IMG/VR virus record: IMGVR_UViG_3300027760_000553
Span: 1-64,000 of that record
Reading direction: 5' to 3' (one strand)
DNA from: a virus
Length of the DNA: 64,000 bases
Shown here: one piece after another, positions 56,092 through 64,000 of the stretch
Numbering within the stretch: position 1 is the stretch's first letter
Layout: every line of letters starts with the position of its first letter
Position numbers and translations under genes: made by a program
Notes under the pieces: generated by a model
What the model was told of the DNA's origin: nothing
Database searches by the model: none
The model's input: only the letters and a program-made list of their open reading frames with translations

Positions 56092-56394
56092 TCAGCGTGT
56101 GATGTATTTTAGTGCAGACACTAAATTGTTAATTGATTCAGCAGCAGTGTAGTAAAGATTTTTTTTGCCTCTATCAGATTTATCTACATTTGCCATCCAT
56201 GTTGCTTTAAATGCCATCTTTGCTGCGATTGCCTGAAGCCTTACAATCTCTACATGAGCCACATTGATTGGAATATCTGGCTTTATAATTAGTTTAGCAA
56301 TCATTGTTAATGCAGTTGTCAGTTCTTCATCTTCCATATAGTCTGCAATTTCTACAAGACCATTTACCATATCAATAGTTGTTTTTTCTTCCAT
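56092..56394 (-). CDS. 100-aa helical phage protein
   Basis: All-helical: MVNGLVEIADYMEDEELTTAL, VEIVRLQAIAAKMAFKATWM. The layout recurs in phage recombination operons; function unknown. Confidence 0.6.
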   Translation of the reverse strand: MEEKTTIDMVNGLVEIADYMEDEELTTALTMIAKLIIKPDIPINVAHVEIVRLQAIAAKMAFKATWMANVDKSDRGKKNLYYTAAESINNLVSALKYITR

Positions 56395-57170
56395 TAAAAA
56401 TCATCTCCAATTACTCCGTCTTTCATACCATCCTGATGATAAAGATTCCACGCTGCTTTAAATTCTGGCAAATAGTTTAAAGAATTTGTGTAAGCACTTC
56501 TTTTTTCTGGATATGTGTATGCATCTAGTGGATTCATTTCTCCAGTAAACCTATAGTTAGTTATTGGACAATAGTCCATGCTAACAATCTCAAGAAACTC
56601 GCCATCTTTAAATTTGCGCTTTGGTCTCCAGTGAACCTGATTGACTGCACTGAAAACTATTGTTTGCCCAGGCTCTAGTGTATATCTTGTAAAGGTGGTC
56701 CCGTCTTCTTGGTTTCCAATATAAAGATCCCACTCAATGTTTCCATCAACACAGTGATTAATAGTTATTAGATTTTCATCTGCGTCTATATGTGGAGGCA
56801 ACTTTGGACTATTATTTCCATTGCCATACTTTTTATTATATTCAATATAGTTATAATGACATAGAGCAACATCTCCATCATAAATTGGTTTTGCAATATT
56901 GTCTAGTTTTTCTTCTAAGTTTTTGGGCATCTGAAACTCAACAAGCACTCTTGACATATACTCAATTGTTTTTGGTCTAAACCTATCCCAATTTTTTTCA
57001 CTAGTCTGCTCATTTGGTTTATGCACAACTGGATCTAGCATATTTTTATTTTGATAAATAATATCCATTAACTGTTTTGATTCAGCATCAGTAAATAAAT
57101 TATCTACATAAAATGGAACTTTTGTTTTATATTTATTAAAATCAGTTAGGTACTTGTGAATTTCAGCCAT
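56394..57170 (-). CDS. 2OG-Fe(II) oxygenase-like, QVHWRP family
   Basis: 258 aa. KLPPHIDADENLITINH carries HxD and FSAVNQVHWRPKRKFKDGEF the distal His and Arg. The next gene (57173) carries the same block. Shares a base with the 56092 gene. In the replication block, suggesting a nucleic-acid or nucleotide substrate, which is a guess. Confidence 0.75.
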   Translation of the reverse strand: MAEIHKYLTDFNKYKTKVPFYVDNLFTDAESKQLMDIIYQNKNMLDPVVHKPNEQTSEKNWDRFRPKTIEYMSRVLVEFQMPKNLEEKLDNIAKPIYDGDVALCHYNYIEYNKKYGNGNNSPKLPPHIDADENLITINHCVDGNIEWDLYIGNQEDGTTFTRYTLEPGQTIVFSAVNQVHWRPKRKFKDGEFLEIVSMDYCPITNYRFTGEMNPLDAYTYPEKRSAYTNSLNYLPEFKAAWNLYHQDGMKDGVIGDDF

Positions 57171-57172
57171 AA

Positions 57173-57832
57173 TTAATTTGACTCTTTCGGATTGTACTTT
57201 AGCAAGCCGTCTTCTGACTTGTTAGATGAAGCACCCGTTTCATCATTCCAAACTATATATTTTTCTTTTGCTCTTTTTCTCATAATGTTTACATGATCAG
57301 CAGTGAGAGTTTCTGATGTAGTTGGTGAGAAGTGCAAAAATATTGCTTCTAAAAATTCACCATCTACAAATTCTCTTTTTGGTCTCCAGTGAACCTGATG
57401 AGAACCAGAAAAAGAAAGTAGTTGATTGTCTTTGAGTGTATATGTTGCTTCAGACTCCCAGTTATCTACTGTAATTCCCCAAGATACATTTGAACCTATC
57501 TGATAGTCTAAAGTGAGTCTTGACTCATTAAATACCTCGTCAGTATGTGGAAAGAGCAATGGATAAAAAGTATACTTTCCACAATTTGAAACTGTTTTTT
57601 GATATCTAGAAAAATTATATTCCTTTAGAACTAATGATTCTCCAGCAATACCCTCAGCATATTTTGTAAACTTATCAATAATATGTTGTGGTAATTGAAT
57701 ATGCCAACTGTTATATCCAAGATCTTCAACAAAGGTTTGGCTGGTAGTTGAAGAAACAATCTTATATATTTCTGCTACATCTTCTTGTGTTAAAGCATTG
57801 TCGATTAATACGTTTGGTAAATCTTTTTTCAT
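57173..57832 (-). CDS. 2OG-Fe(II) oxygenase-like, QVHWRP family
   Basis: Start MKKDLPNVLIDN at 57832 behind AAGGAGA. LLFPHTDEVFNESRLTLD (HxD) and FSGSHQVHWRPKREFVDGEF. Adjacent paralogue of 56394 and 58120. No mutation of active residues is visible. Confidence 0.75.
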   Translation of the reverse strand: MKKDLPNVLIDNALTQEDVAEIYKIVSSTTSQTFVEDLGYNSWHIQLPQHIIDKFTKYAEGIAGESLVLKEYNFSRYQKTVSNCGKYTFYPLLFPHTDEVFNESRLTLDYQIGSNVSWGITVDNWESEATYTLKDNQLLSFSGSHQVHWRPKREFVDGEFLEAIFLHFSPTTSETLTADHVNIMRKRAKEKYIVWNDETGASSNKSEDGLLKYNPKESN

Positions 57833-57851
57833 AGTATCTCCTTTTATTATA

Positions 57852-58136
57852 TTATACACCATCTAGAATTTGATCTAATAAATCAAATTCCAGTATAGCA
57901 AGTCTAACTTTTGTATTTCCAGAGCCAAGAACAACTATTATTAACGGATCGCTATTATTTTTAATTGCATCTGTTGTGGCCTTTGCCCATACATCTTTAT
58001 TTAATGTGAAAGACTTTGAAGCCTCTTTAAAATCTACAGTAAAGTTTTGCCATGTTGCATCACCTTTATGTGTGTTTCTGCCAGAATTCTTGTGCTGTTT
58101 TGCACCAATTCTTTTTGACTCACTCTTTTCTGTCAT
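57852..58136 (-). CDS. PD-(D/E)XK-like nuclease
   Basis: 94 aa. RIGAKQHKNSGRNTHKGDATWQNFTVDFKEASKSF has GDA and D-x-K spaced as in small Holliday-junction-type nucleases. It is short for the family. Overlaps the oxygenase gene upstream. Confidence 0.55.
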   Translation of the reverse strand: MTEKSESKRIGAKQHKNSGRNTHKGDATWQNFTVDFKEASKSFTLNKDVWAKATTDAIKNNSDPLIIVVLGSGNTKVRLAILEFDLLDQILDGV

Positions 58137-58767
58137 TTGTTTCTATCTGACTGTCAATACCAGTGTCCATCATTAAAGCACGAGTTCTTTTTTCTAATAT
58201 CGCTACATGATTTTCTTGAAGAGGTCTATCATTTTTATATGCAAGATGACAAAACATCATATCAATTTTTGTATCTTGTCCTATACGTTTATCTTCTCTC
58301 CAGTGCATCTGTTGGCTTCCCGCAAAGATCAAAGCATCATTGTAGTTTAGATTGTATTGATTACCCTCTACTATAATTCCCCAATTTTCATTTGACTCTA
58401 GTTGAATATCACAAGTTATTCTTTGTGATTTTTTTGTATCATAATGTGGAAACAATTTGCACTTATAGCCATATTCTTCTGAGTATCTAGCAAAAGAGTA
58501 TTCCGCCATAATCATTTCTTCACCAACTATTTGCGATACTCTTTTTTCTATTTGCGAAATAACATCCTTTGAAAATTTGGTATGATAGGCTTTATGCCCA
58601 GCCCAAGGCTGAGTTATTGTTTGGGAGTCATCTGTTTGAGCAACCTTATAGTATATTTCTGCAATATGCTCATCAGATAAAATGTTTTCAATTTGTACAA
58701 CAGGAAAATCTTGATTGTCAATAAAGTCTTCTGCTTTTGTTTTTGTATACATAGGAAAATTATTCAT
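58120..58767 (-). CDS. 2OG-Fe(II) oxygenase-like, HWRE family
   Basis: Start MNNFPMYTKT at 58767: TATAAT (58774-58779), six bases, ATG. KLFPHYDTKKSQRITCD (HxD) and FAGSQQMHWREDKRIGQD. Fourth member of this paralogous set. Confidence 0.75.
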   Translation of the reverse strand: MNNFPMYTKTKAEDFIDNQDFPVVQIENILSDEHIAEIYYKVAQTDDSQTITQPWAGHKAYHTKFSKDVISQIEKRVSQIVGEEMIMAEYSFARYSEEYGYKCKLFPHYDTKKSQRITCDIQLESNENWGIIVEGNQYNLNYNDALIFAGSQQMHWREDKRIGQDTKIDMMFCHLAYKNDRPLQENHVAILEKRTRALMMDTGIDSQIETNDRKE

Positions 58768-58774
58768 AGTACTA

Positions 58775-58945
58775 TTATACCTCAAAATCTTTTTTAGTTT
58801 TTTTGCCTAAATATACAGTAGTTAGGTGCTTATCCTTACACATCCAAGTCAATGTTTTTGTTTCAGCATAACATCTTAATGTTGGCACTGTAGTTTTACA
58901 TGTGTGACAAATCCATTGACCGTGATAAACAGTATAACTAGCCAT
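58775..58945 (-). CDS. 56-aa zinc-ribbon protein
   Basis: MASYTVYHGQWICHTCKTTV and TWMCKDKHLTTV supply CxxC plus C/H. It overlaps the RecA-like gene end. Recurrent beside recA in actinophages as I recall. Confidence 0.65.
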   Translation of the reverse strand: MASYTVYHGQWICHTCKTTVPTLRCYAETKTLTWMCKDKHLTTVYLGKKTKKDFEV

Positions 58946-59948
58946 TTAGTTTTGACTTAATTGATTCTTGCAAGTCAAGGTCCTCTCTAACACGATTAAC
59001 AAATGCTTCCTTACCTTGAACTTTTGTACCATCAGGAAGTATATACCAAGCACCTGTGCGTTCTACAATACCATTTAGTTCAGCAGTAGTAACAAGATCA
59101 CCGATGGTGTCAAGACCAATATCATCACCTCTAAAATAAAAATCATACTCACCAGATTGAAACCCTGGAGAGGTTTTAGAGAATTGTAATTCCCAACGAA
59201 TAGTTCTGCCAACTTTTTCTTCAATTAATTTATCTCCTACCTTGATCTTGCCTTTAATTGCTTGATTGTCTGACTCTGAAGAAAAGAGTTTAACAATACA
59301 TGAGGAATAAAACTTAGTAGCCTGACCACCAGAAGGCTGCTGACTAGTATACATAGCATTAATATTATTACGAGACTGGCTAATAAGCACAAGCAGAGTA
59401 GGCTTAACTTTATTATTAGCATAGTTAAGCATTTTCCATGCATTGCTAAAGTCACGGGATTCTGCTCCAATTTGTTTTGTATTTTCCAAAGCCTTCATTT
59501 CATCAGTATCTTTTTCAAAATAGATTGCAGGAAGCATTGATGTAATAGAGTCTACCACTATTATATCAACTCCTGCATTCATTAACCCAACACCAACATC
59601 TACCATATCACTGATAGTTCTTGCTTGTGAGTAAATAAGTTTTTCTGGATCTACCCCTAAAGACCTAGCCCAATCTTCAGAGTATGACATCTCTGAATCA
59701 ATCCAGGCACACAACTTTCCTTCTGCTTGTGCTAGGGCAATCATTTGAAGGCACATAGAGGACTTTGCAGATGACTTTGAACCCCAGATAAGAACTTGTC
59801 TACCATAAGGAAGTCCACCTCCTAGAGCACGGTTTAAACCATAACTTGGGGTAGGCTGGTATTCATAGTTTACTCCTACTCCTGTTCCTAGTTTTTTTCT
59901 TAACTTTGGATCAAGTTGAGCCATTGCCTCTTCAACACTAACTGACAT
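58938..59948 (-). CDS. recA: RecA-like recombinase
   Basis: 336 aa. IWGSKSSAKSSMCLQM is the Walker A region, with Ala in the place of the usual second Gly (RecA has GPESSGKT). VDIIVVDSITSMLP is Walker B; LVLISQSRNNINAMY the L2/Q194-like region. It would pair DNA strands in replication and repair. Next to polymerase and SSB genes. Confidence 0.85.
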   Translation of the reverse strand: MSVSVEEAMAQLDPKLRKKLGTGVGVNYEYQPTPSYGLNRALGGGLPYGRQVLIWGSKSSAKSSMCLQMIALAQAEGKLCAWIDSEMSYSEDWARSLGVDPEKLIYSQARTISDMVDVGVGLMNAGVDIIVVDSITSMLPAIYFEKDTDEMKALENTKQIGAESRDFSNAWKMLNYANNKVKPTLLVLISQSRNNINAMYTSQQPSGGQATKFYSSCIVKLFSSESDNQAIKGKIKVGDKLIEEKVGRTIRWELQFSKTSPGFQSGEYDFYFRGDDIGLDTIGDLVTTAELNGIVERTGAWYILPDGTKVQGKEAFVNRVREDLDLQESIKSKLNG

Positions 59949-62900
59949 TTATATCCTCCAATATAACGGTTCCATCTTTTGTTTTTCCTAGTTCAAATCT
60001 ATAAGCATTTCCTTCTTCAATTTTCATATATGCCTTTGCAAAAGATGTTGGGAATACAGTTATTGAGTGAAGATCTCTTGCTGTATCTGCAACTGTTAAA
60101 GATGCCATCTTTTTTCCAGCCTTTGTAACTCTTGGTTTAAATGATAAAACAAACATTTCGTTATCTTTGTACGGCAATTGCTTGTAATTTAAAAATTTAA
60201 CAAGACCAGATGTTGAACCTTTTATTTGATCGATAGGGATAGCAGAAAGAATCCGATTATCATTAACAAGAATGAGATACGATACGCCTGCTTCAATAGT
60301 TGTTTGCTCTTCATCAAAAATTCCTACACTTCCTGTTTTATCTAATAGTTCTACTCTTGACCAACCTTTTGCTCTTTTAATAGATTTTACCATACCCATT
60401 ACAATCAAAGAACCCTTTTCTTCATAATCCTGAGCCTCTGTTATAAAGCCGTAATAATGAGATGGAACCGTAATATTAAATTCTGGTAGGTTTAAATATT
60501 CGTAGAGATTTTGTTTAATCTCTTCGTCATTTCTTGGATTATCACTAAATGTCGCTGCGCCAATAACTCGTAATGCTTGAAGAGCACGAGAGTTAACTCC
60601 ATTTCCTTTAGTAAAAGTAAACTCTTCAAGTTGAGCATACGAAGAGAAAGGTCTTGCAGAAATGTAACGTTCTGCAATTTTATCGGAAATATACTTAATA
60701 GCAGTAAGACCAAATCTAATACCCTTGCCTTCAATTTTAAAATCAATATCTGAGTCATTGATGTGAGGTAGTTTAATGCTAATGCCCATTCTTTTTGCCT
60801 CAATAAGGTATTCAGTTCTTGCATCTTTGTCCTTTTCATTCTTTAGTAGTGAGTACATAAACTCTAATGGGTAGTGATACTTAAGCCATGCTGTCCAATA
60901 AGATAATGTTGAGTATGCCACTGCATGTGACTTGTTGAATGAGTACCCTGCGTGAGCCTCAAAGTCATGCCAAAGATCACGAGCAGTATTAGGAGCAACA
61001 AAGCGGGAAGCACCCTCAACGAACCTATCTTTAAATACATCAAACTCTTTAGCATCTTTTTTCTTTCCAATGATCTTTCTAACTTTATCTGCTTCCGACA
61101 TGGACATACCGCCAAGCGATACGCATGCTTGCATAACCTGTTCCTGATAAAGAATGCAACCATATGTGTCCTCCGTAAACTCTTTTAGTACTTGGTGAGT
61201 ATACCCAATATTTTGACGACCATGCTTACGCTCAATATAATCTTTTCCAATTGTGTTCATTGCACCTGGACGAACTAGGGCGTTTGAGGCAGCAAGTTCT
61301 GAAAGATTTTTGACACCCATCTTTATTAGAAGATTTGTATATGGTGCTGCTTCACACTGAAACACACCTTTGGTATATCCATCTGAAAGCATTTGATAAA
61401 CATTCTTATCATCCATATCAATCTTAAGTAGGTCAATTTTCTTATTGTCTCGCTCCTCAATAATATCAAGCGTGTCCTTAAGAACTGAAAGAGTCTTTAG
61501 TCCAAGTGCATCAATCTTGATAAGGCCAATCTTTTCAGCCTCTTCCATGTCAACTGCAACAACAGGAATACGCTCATCGCTACCAGTAGAAGAGCGTGTC
61601 TCCATTGGTGCGTACCTAAAAATAGGATCTTTACTAGTGACAACACCAGCAGCGTGAATGCCAGTGCCCCTAATACGACCACGAAGTTGTTCTCCATAAA
61701 TTTCTACCTCTGGATATTTCTCACGGAATTCCCGTGTTGTCTTTGAACCACAATATTCATCCCAAGTATCAACCATCTTTAAAACCTTGTTGACATCTGT
61801 AAGAGGAATATTTAATACTCGTGCAATATCTCTTACAACACCCTTGTCTTTAAAAGAAAGAAAAGTAGCAATAGATGCAACATGTCGATACTGTCTAACT
61901 AAATAGTCTTTTACTTCTTCACGGCGAGAGTCTTGAATATCAGTATCAATATCAGGAAAGTCATTTCTGTCTGGATTAATAAAACGGAAAAACAGAAGTC
62001 CATGTTTGATTGGATCAATGTCCGTAATTCTTAATGCATAGCAGAGCAATGAACCTGCTGCAGATCCACGACCTGGACCAACCATGATTCCTTCTTTTTT
62101 TGCCCATGCAATCATATTTCGTACAACCAAAAAGTATGGTGCAAACTTTTTATCTTTAATTACTTGTAACTCTTCATCAAGTCTATCCAAATACTCTTGA
62201 CCATCTACACCACGCTCAGTTAATCCAGCAAGTGCAAGTTCTTTTAATTCTTTATCTGGATTCTTATATTGTACTGGAAGCAGGTCTAATCCTTCTTGAA
62301 TTCCATAGTCACCAACTTTTTCAGCAACCTCTAAAGTATTTTTATAAATGTCTGGACGGTCAATACCCTGTGCCTCCATAGCAGACTTCATTTCTTCATA
62401 AGAAAGCAAATGAATATCAAACTTGTTAAATGTTATCTGACGATCCTCACCATAAAGATAGTCAAGTCTTTTCATCATGTCTGAGTGCTTCTTGGATTTT
62501 TCAAAAGTATGCTCTTTGTCAATCTTAACATGTGTATTAAGTAGCAACTTAAACTCTTGAATTTCTTTTTGATCTGTTGAACTATGATGACAGTCTGGAG
62601 TTACAACAACCTTTACACCAAACTCATCGGCTAATTGAATTAATTGTTTATTTATCTCTGCCTCATTATGGGGCATGACTTCAATATAGTAGTCATCATT
62701 GAAGACACGCTTAAACCATTGAATATAATCTTTTGCTATAGCAAATTCATTATTCTCAAGTGCTTTTACCAATACACTGCTTGGACATGCAGATGTTACT
62801 ATAATTCCTTCAGAATATTTTTCAAGAATTTCAAAGTCAAACCTTGGTTTCTTAAAGTATCCTTCTGTCCAAGATATCTCACTAATCTTATTTAAATTCT

Positions 62901-63210
62901 CTAAACCAATTTGATTCTTGGCGAGAAGAACTATATGGTTGTAGACTAGATCTAGATCTCCATCTCTTTCAGACTTATCTCTAGTATCAAATCTATCTTT
63001 ACACATATAGCCTTCTACGCCAAGTATAGGCTTAATACCCTTTGCTTTTGCAATACGGTGCAGTTCCCTATGCCCAGATAAAGTACCGTGATCAGTGATG
63101 GCTATTGCTGGCATCCCTAACTCAACTGCACGGTCAATGTATTCTTCTGGAGTAGCAATCCCGTCAAATAACGAGTAGTGGGTATGTACGTGTAAGCCTA
63201 CGTAAGACAT
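59938..63210 (-). CDS. dnaE: DNA polymerase III alpha subunit (DnaE type)
   Basis: 1090 aa. PHP domain first (LHVHTHYSLFDG, ITDHGTLSGH, ACPSS, TPDCHH, metal residues kept), then the catalytic block GPGRGSAAGSLLCYAL and NDFPDIDTDIQDSRR, HTHVL-type KNSLV region (KSHAVAYSTLSYWTAW), a finger/C-terminal OB fold. It is slightly shorter than bacterial DnaE. This is the phage's own replicative polymerase. Overlaps the RecA-like gene by 11 bp. Confidence 0.95.
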   Translation of the reverse strand: MSYVGLHVHTHYSLFDGIATPEEYIDRAVELGMPAIAITDHGTLSGHRELHRIAKAKGIKPILGVEGYMCKDRFDTRDKSERDGDLDLVYNHIVLLAKNQIGLENLNKISEISWTEGYFKKPRFDFEILEKYSEGIIVTSACPSSVLVKALENNEFAIAKDYIQWFKRVFNDDYYIEVMPHNEAEINKQLIQLADEFGVKVVVTPDCHHSSTDQKEIQEFKLLLNTHVKIDKEHTFEKSKKHSDMMKRLDYLYGEDRQITFNKFDIHLLSYEEMKSAMEAQGIDRPDIYKNTLEVAEKVGDYGIQEGLDLLPVQYKNPDKELKELALAGLTERGVDGQEYLDRLDEELQVIKDKKFAPYFLVVRNMIAWAKKEGIMVGPGRGSAAGSLLCYALRITDIDPIKHGLLFFRFINPDRNDFPDIDTDIQDSRREEVKDYLVRQYRHVASIATFLSFKDKGVVRDIARVLNIPLTDVNKVLKMVDTWDEYCGSKTTREFREKYPEVEIYGEQLRGRIRGTGIHAAGVVTSKDPIFRYAPMETRSSTGSDERIPVVAVDMEEAEKIGLIKIDALGLKTLSVLKDTLDIIEERDNKKIDLLKIDMDDKNVYQMLSDGYTKGVFQCEAAPYTNLLIKMGVKNLSELAASNALVRPGAMNTIGKDYIERKHGRQNIGYTHQVLKEFTEDTYGCILYQEQVMQACVSLGGMSMSEADKVRKIIGKKKDAKEFDVFKDRFVEGASRFVAPNTARDLWHDFEAHAGYSFNKSHAVAYSTLSYWTAWLKYHYPLEFMYSLLKNEKDKDARTEYLIEAKRMGISIKLPHINDSDIDFKIEGKGIRFGLTAIKYISDKIAERYISARPFSSYAQLEEFTFTKGNGVNSRALQALRVIGAATFSDNPRNDEEIKQNLYEYLNLPEFNITVPSHYYGFITEAQDYEEKGSLIVMGMVKSIKRAKGWSRVELLDKTGSVGIFDEEQTTIEAGVSYLILVNDNRILSAIPIDQIKGSTSGLVKFLNYKQLPYKDNEMFVLSFKPRVTKAGKKMASLTVADTARDLHSITVFPTSFAKAYMKIEEGNAYRFELGKTKDGTVILEDINVS

Positions 63211-63213
63211 CTA

Positions 63214-63867
63214 TTACCAGTCGATGTTGGTGCTGGTAACAGAAGGTGTGTCAAATCCAAAGTAGAACGCTTCTTGCTCTGGATATGGAACCTCACGAAC
63301 AACCTTTTCTAGGTTGAAGAATTCAAAGCCATCCCAATTGAATGGCTCTGCATCTGGCTTTGATGGTAGAAGTGTGTAATTAGTTTCAGTTCCCTGACCA
63401 TTACGCTTTAACTTCCACTCAAGATTAGAGATGCTACCTGTATCAAGAGCATACTCACGAATGTTATTAAATGCTGATTGCTTTGAAATTCCTTGTGACC
63501 AAACAGCAATATATGGATCTTCAAGTCCATCGTTGATTAGTACATTGCAGTAAAAACGAAGTCGTGCTCTCCAGCCTGACTTTGGTTCTTTACGTGCCAT
63601 CTCACAACCGAAACAACGACCTTCTGATTCTTGTGTACAAGCAGCCTTACGCTTGTAGTCCTTTGGATTTGTGTGTTCTGAAACTACTACAGAAAGGCCA
63701 CGGGCTTCTGAATAGTTTGCTGAGTCCTGGTCTAGTTCTTCAACAAAACGAACTTTTCCTGATTGTCCGTCAGCCAACTTAACCCAACGAACCTTTTGTC
63801 CTGTTCCTTCATACTTTGGTTTTTCGAGCAGGGCGTTGATATCTTTTAATCCCTTAATTACGCTCAT
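63214..63867 (-). CDS. probable ssDNA-binding protein
   Basis: 217 aa. Four Cys in AACTQESEGRCFGCEMARK recall the zinc site of T4 gp32-type proteins; RLRFYCNVLINDG and NLEWKLKRNGQG are OB-like. It sits directly upstream of dnaE. It lacks the classic long acidic tail. Confidence 0.6.
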   Translation of the reverse strand: MSVIKGLKDINALLEKPKYEGTGQKVRWVKLADGQSGKVRFVEELDQDSANYSEARGLSVVVSEHTNPKDYKRKAACTQESEGRCFGCEMARKEPKSGWRARLRFYCNVLINDGLEDPYIAVWSQGISKQSAFNNIREYALDTGSISNLEWKLKRNGQGTETNYTLLPSKPDAEPFNWDGFEFFNLEKVVREVPYPEQEAFYFGFDTPSVTSTNIDW

Positions 63868-63890
63868 ATATTTCTCCTTTGTTTGTTATA

Positions 63891-64000
63891 TTAGTTTAGC
63901 ATAGAGATAATGTCTTTGTCAAATGAAACTTCCAATTTCTTGATATCTTCATCTGACATATCACCAATATCTTTATATTCTTTATTTAATTGTATAACGG
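63891..64000 (-). CDS. 3' end of an unidentified gene
   Basis: Minus frame from the right edge, ending with SDEDIKKLEVSFDKDIISMLN. It lies before the SSB-like gene and is part of the replication operon. Product unknown; start is outside the window. Confidence 0.5.
   Translation of the reverse strand, partial: VIQLNKEYKDIGDMSDEDIKKLEVSFDKDIISMLN

Overview
The window looks like an interior segment of a large, AT-rich, tailed double-stranded DNA phage genome that infects an actinobacterium, probably a small-genome freshwater type. The phage assignment rests on a terminase pair, collagen-like and other tail proteins, a CHAP endolysin, membrane/holin-like genes, a DnaE-type polymerase, a RecA-like recombinase and a RuvC-like nuclease. 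The actinobacterial host is inferred from a WhiB-like regulator, a GP88-family protein, FmdB-like and other small zinc-ribbon proteins, PASTA repeats, and promoters placed for leaderless transcription. No insertion sequence, integrase or CRISPR array was seen. The host name is inference, not something read from the sequence.

Layout. (1) 1-4.05 kb, minus: tail/fibre operon with PASTA, beta-rich and collagen-like proteins. (2) 4.3-7.3 kb: a membrane gene, a plus-strand oxygenase/cupin-like/HTH operon and a short minus operon of microproteins. (3) 7.7-21.8 kb, plus: dozens of very small genes, many with CxxC zinc ribbons, in operons with 1-4 bp overlaps. Their intergenic regions reuse the same parts: an ATGTCAG-N10-TAnnnT promoter, AATGTCCG boxes, GGCCAGC boxes, DnaA-box-like 9-mers and a CCTGAGCA/AAACTGCTCA 3' hairpin. 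(4) 19.55-20.36 kb: an origin-like region with 44-bp tandem iterons, an AT-rich core, inverted iterons, consensus promoters and DnaA-like boxes. (5) 21.8-28.8 kb: sulfotransferase-like, SGNH-like and methyltransferase genes, a nuclease, and a tRNA cluster (Met/Ile-CAT, Gly, Glu, Arg and one broken tRNA). (6) 28.8-50.2 kb, minus: Dps-like protein, XapX, APS-kinase/nucleotidyltransferase fusion, WhiB, thioredoxin, thermonuclease, zinc ribbons, endolysin, a surface-modification block (carbamoyltransferase, several 2OG-Fe(II) oxygenases, a glycosyltransferase-like protein, cupin-like proteins), RsmI-like methylase, tRNA-Asn, an S8 protease, an HslV-like protease, holin-like genes and a secreted PA14 protein. 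(7) 50.3-64 kb, minus: an S-layer-like secreted protein, terminase subunits, then recombination and replication genes.

How it fits together. Replication and packaging genes form one long minus-strand block. The tiny plus-strand genes look like an early host-takeover region. The most unusual content is an apparent glycan/small-molecule modification programme: PAPS supply (APS kinase), three sulfotransferase-like proteins, three SGNH-like proteins, a carbamoyltransferase, a sugar-type methyltransferase and about nine 2OG-oxygenase-like proteins. At least 21 start codons lie 6-7 nt behind a TATAAT/TATACT-type box, suggesting a phage that relies heavily on leaderless mRNAs, while a second promoter class drives leadered early operons.
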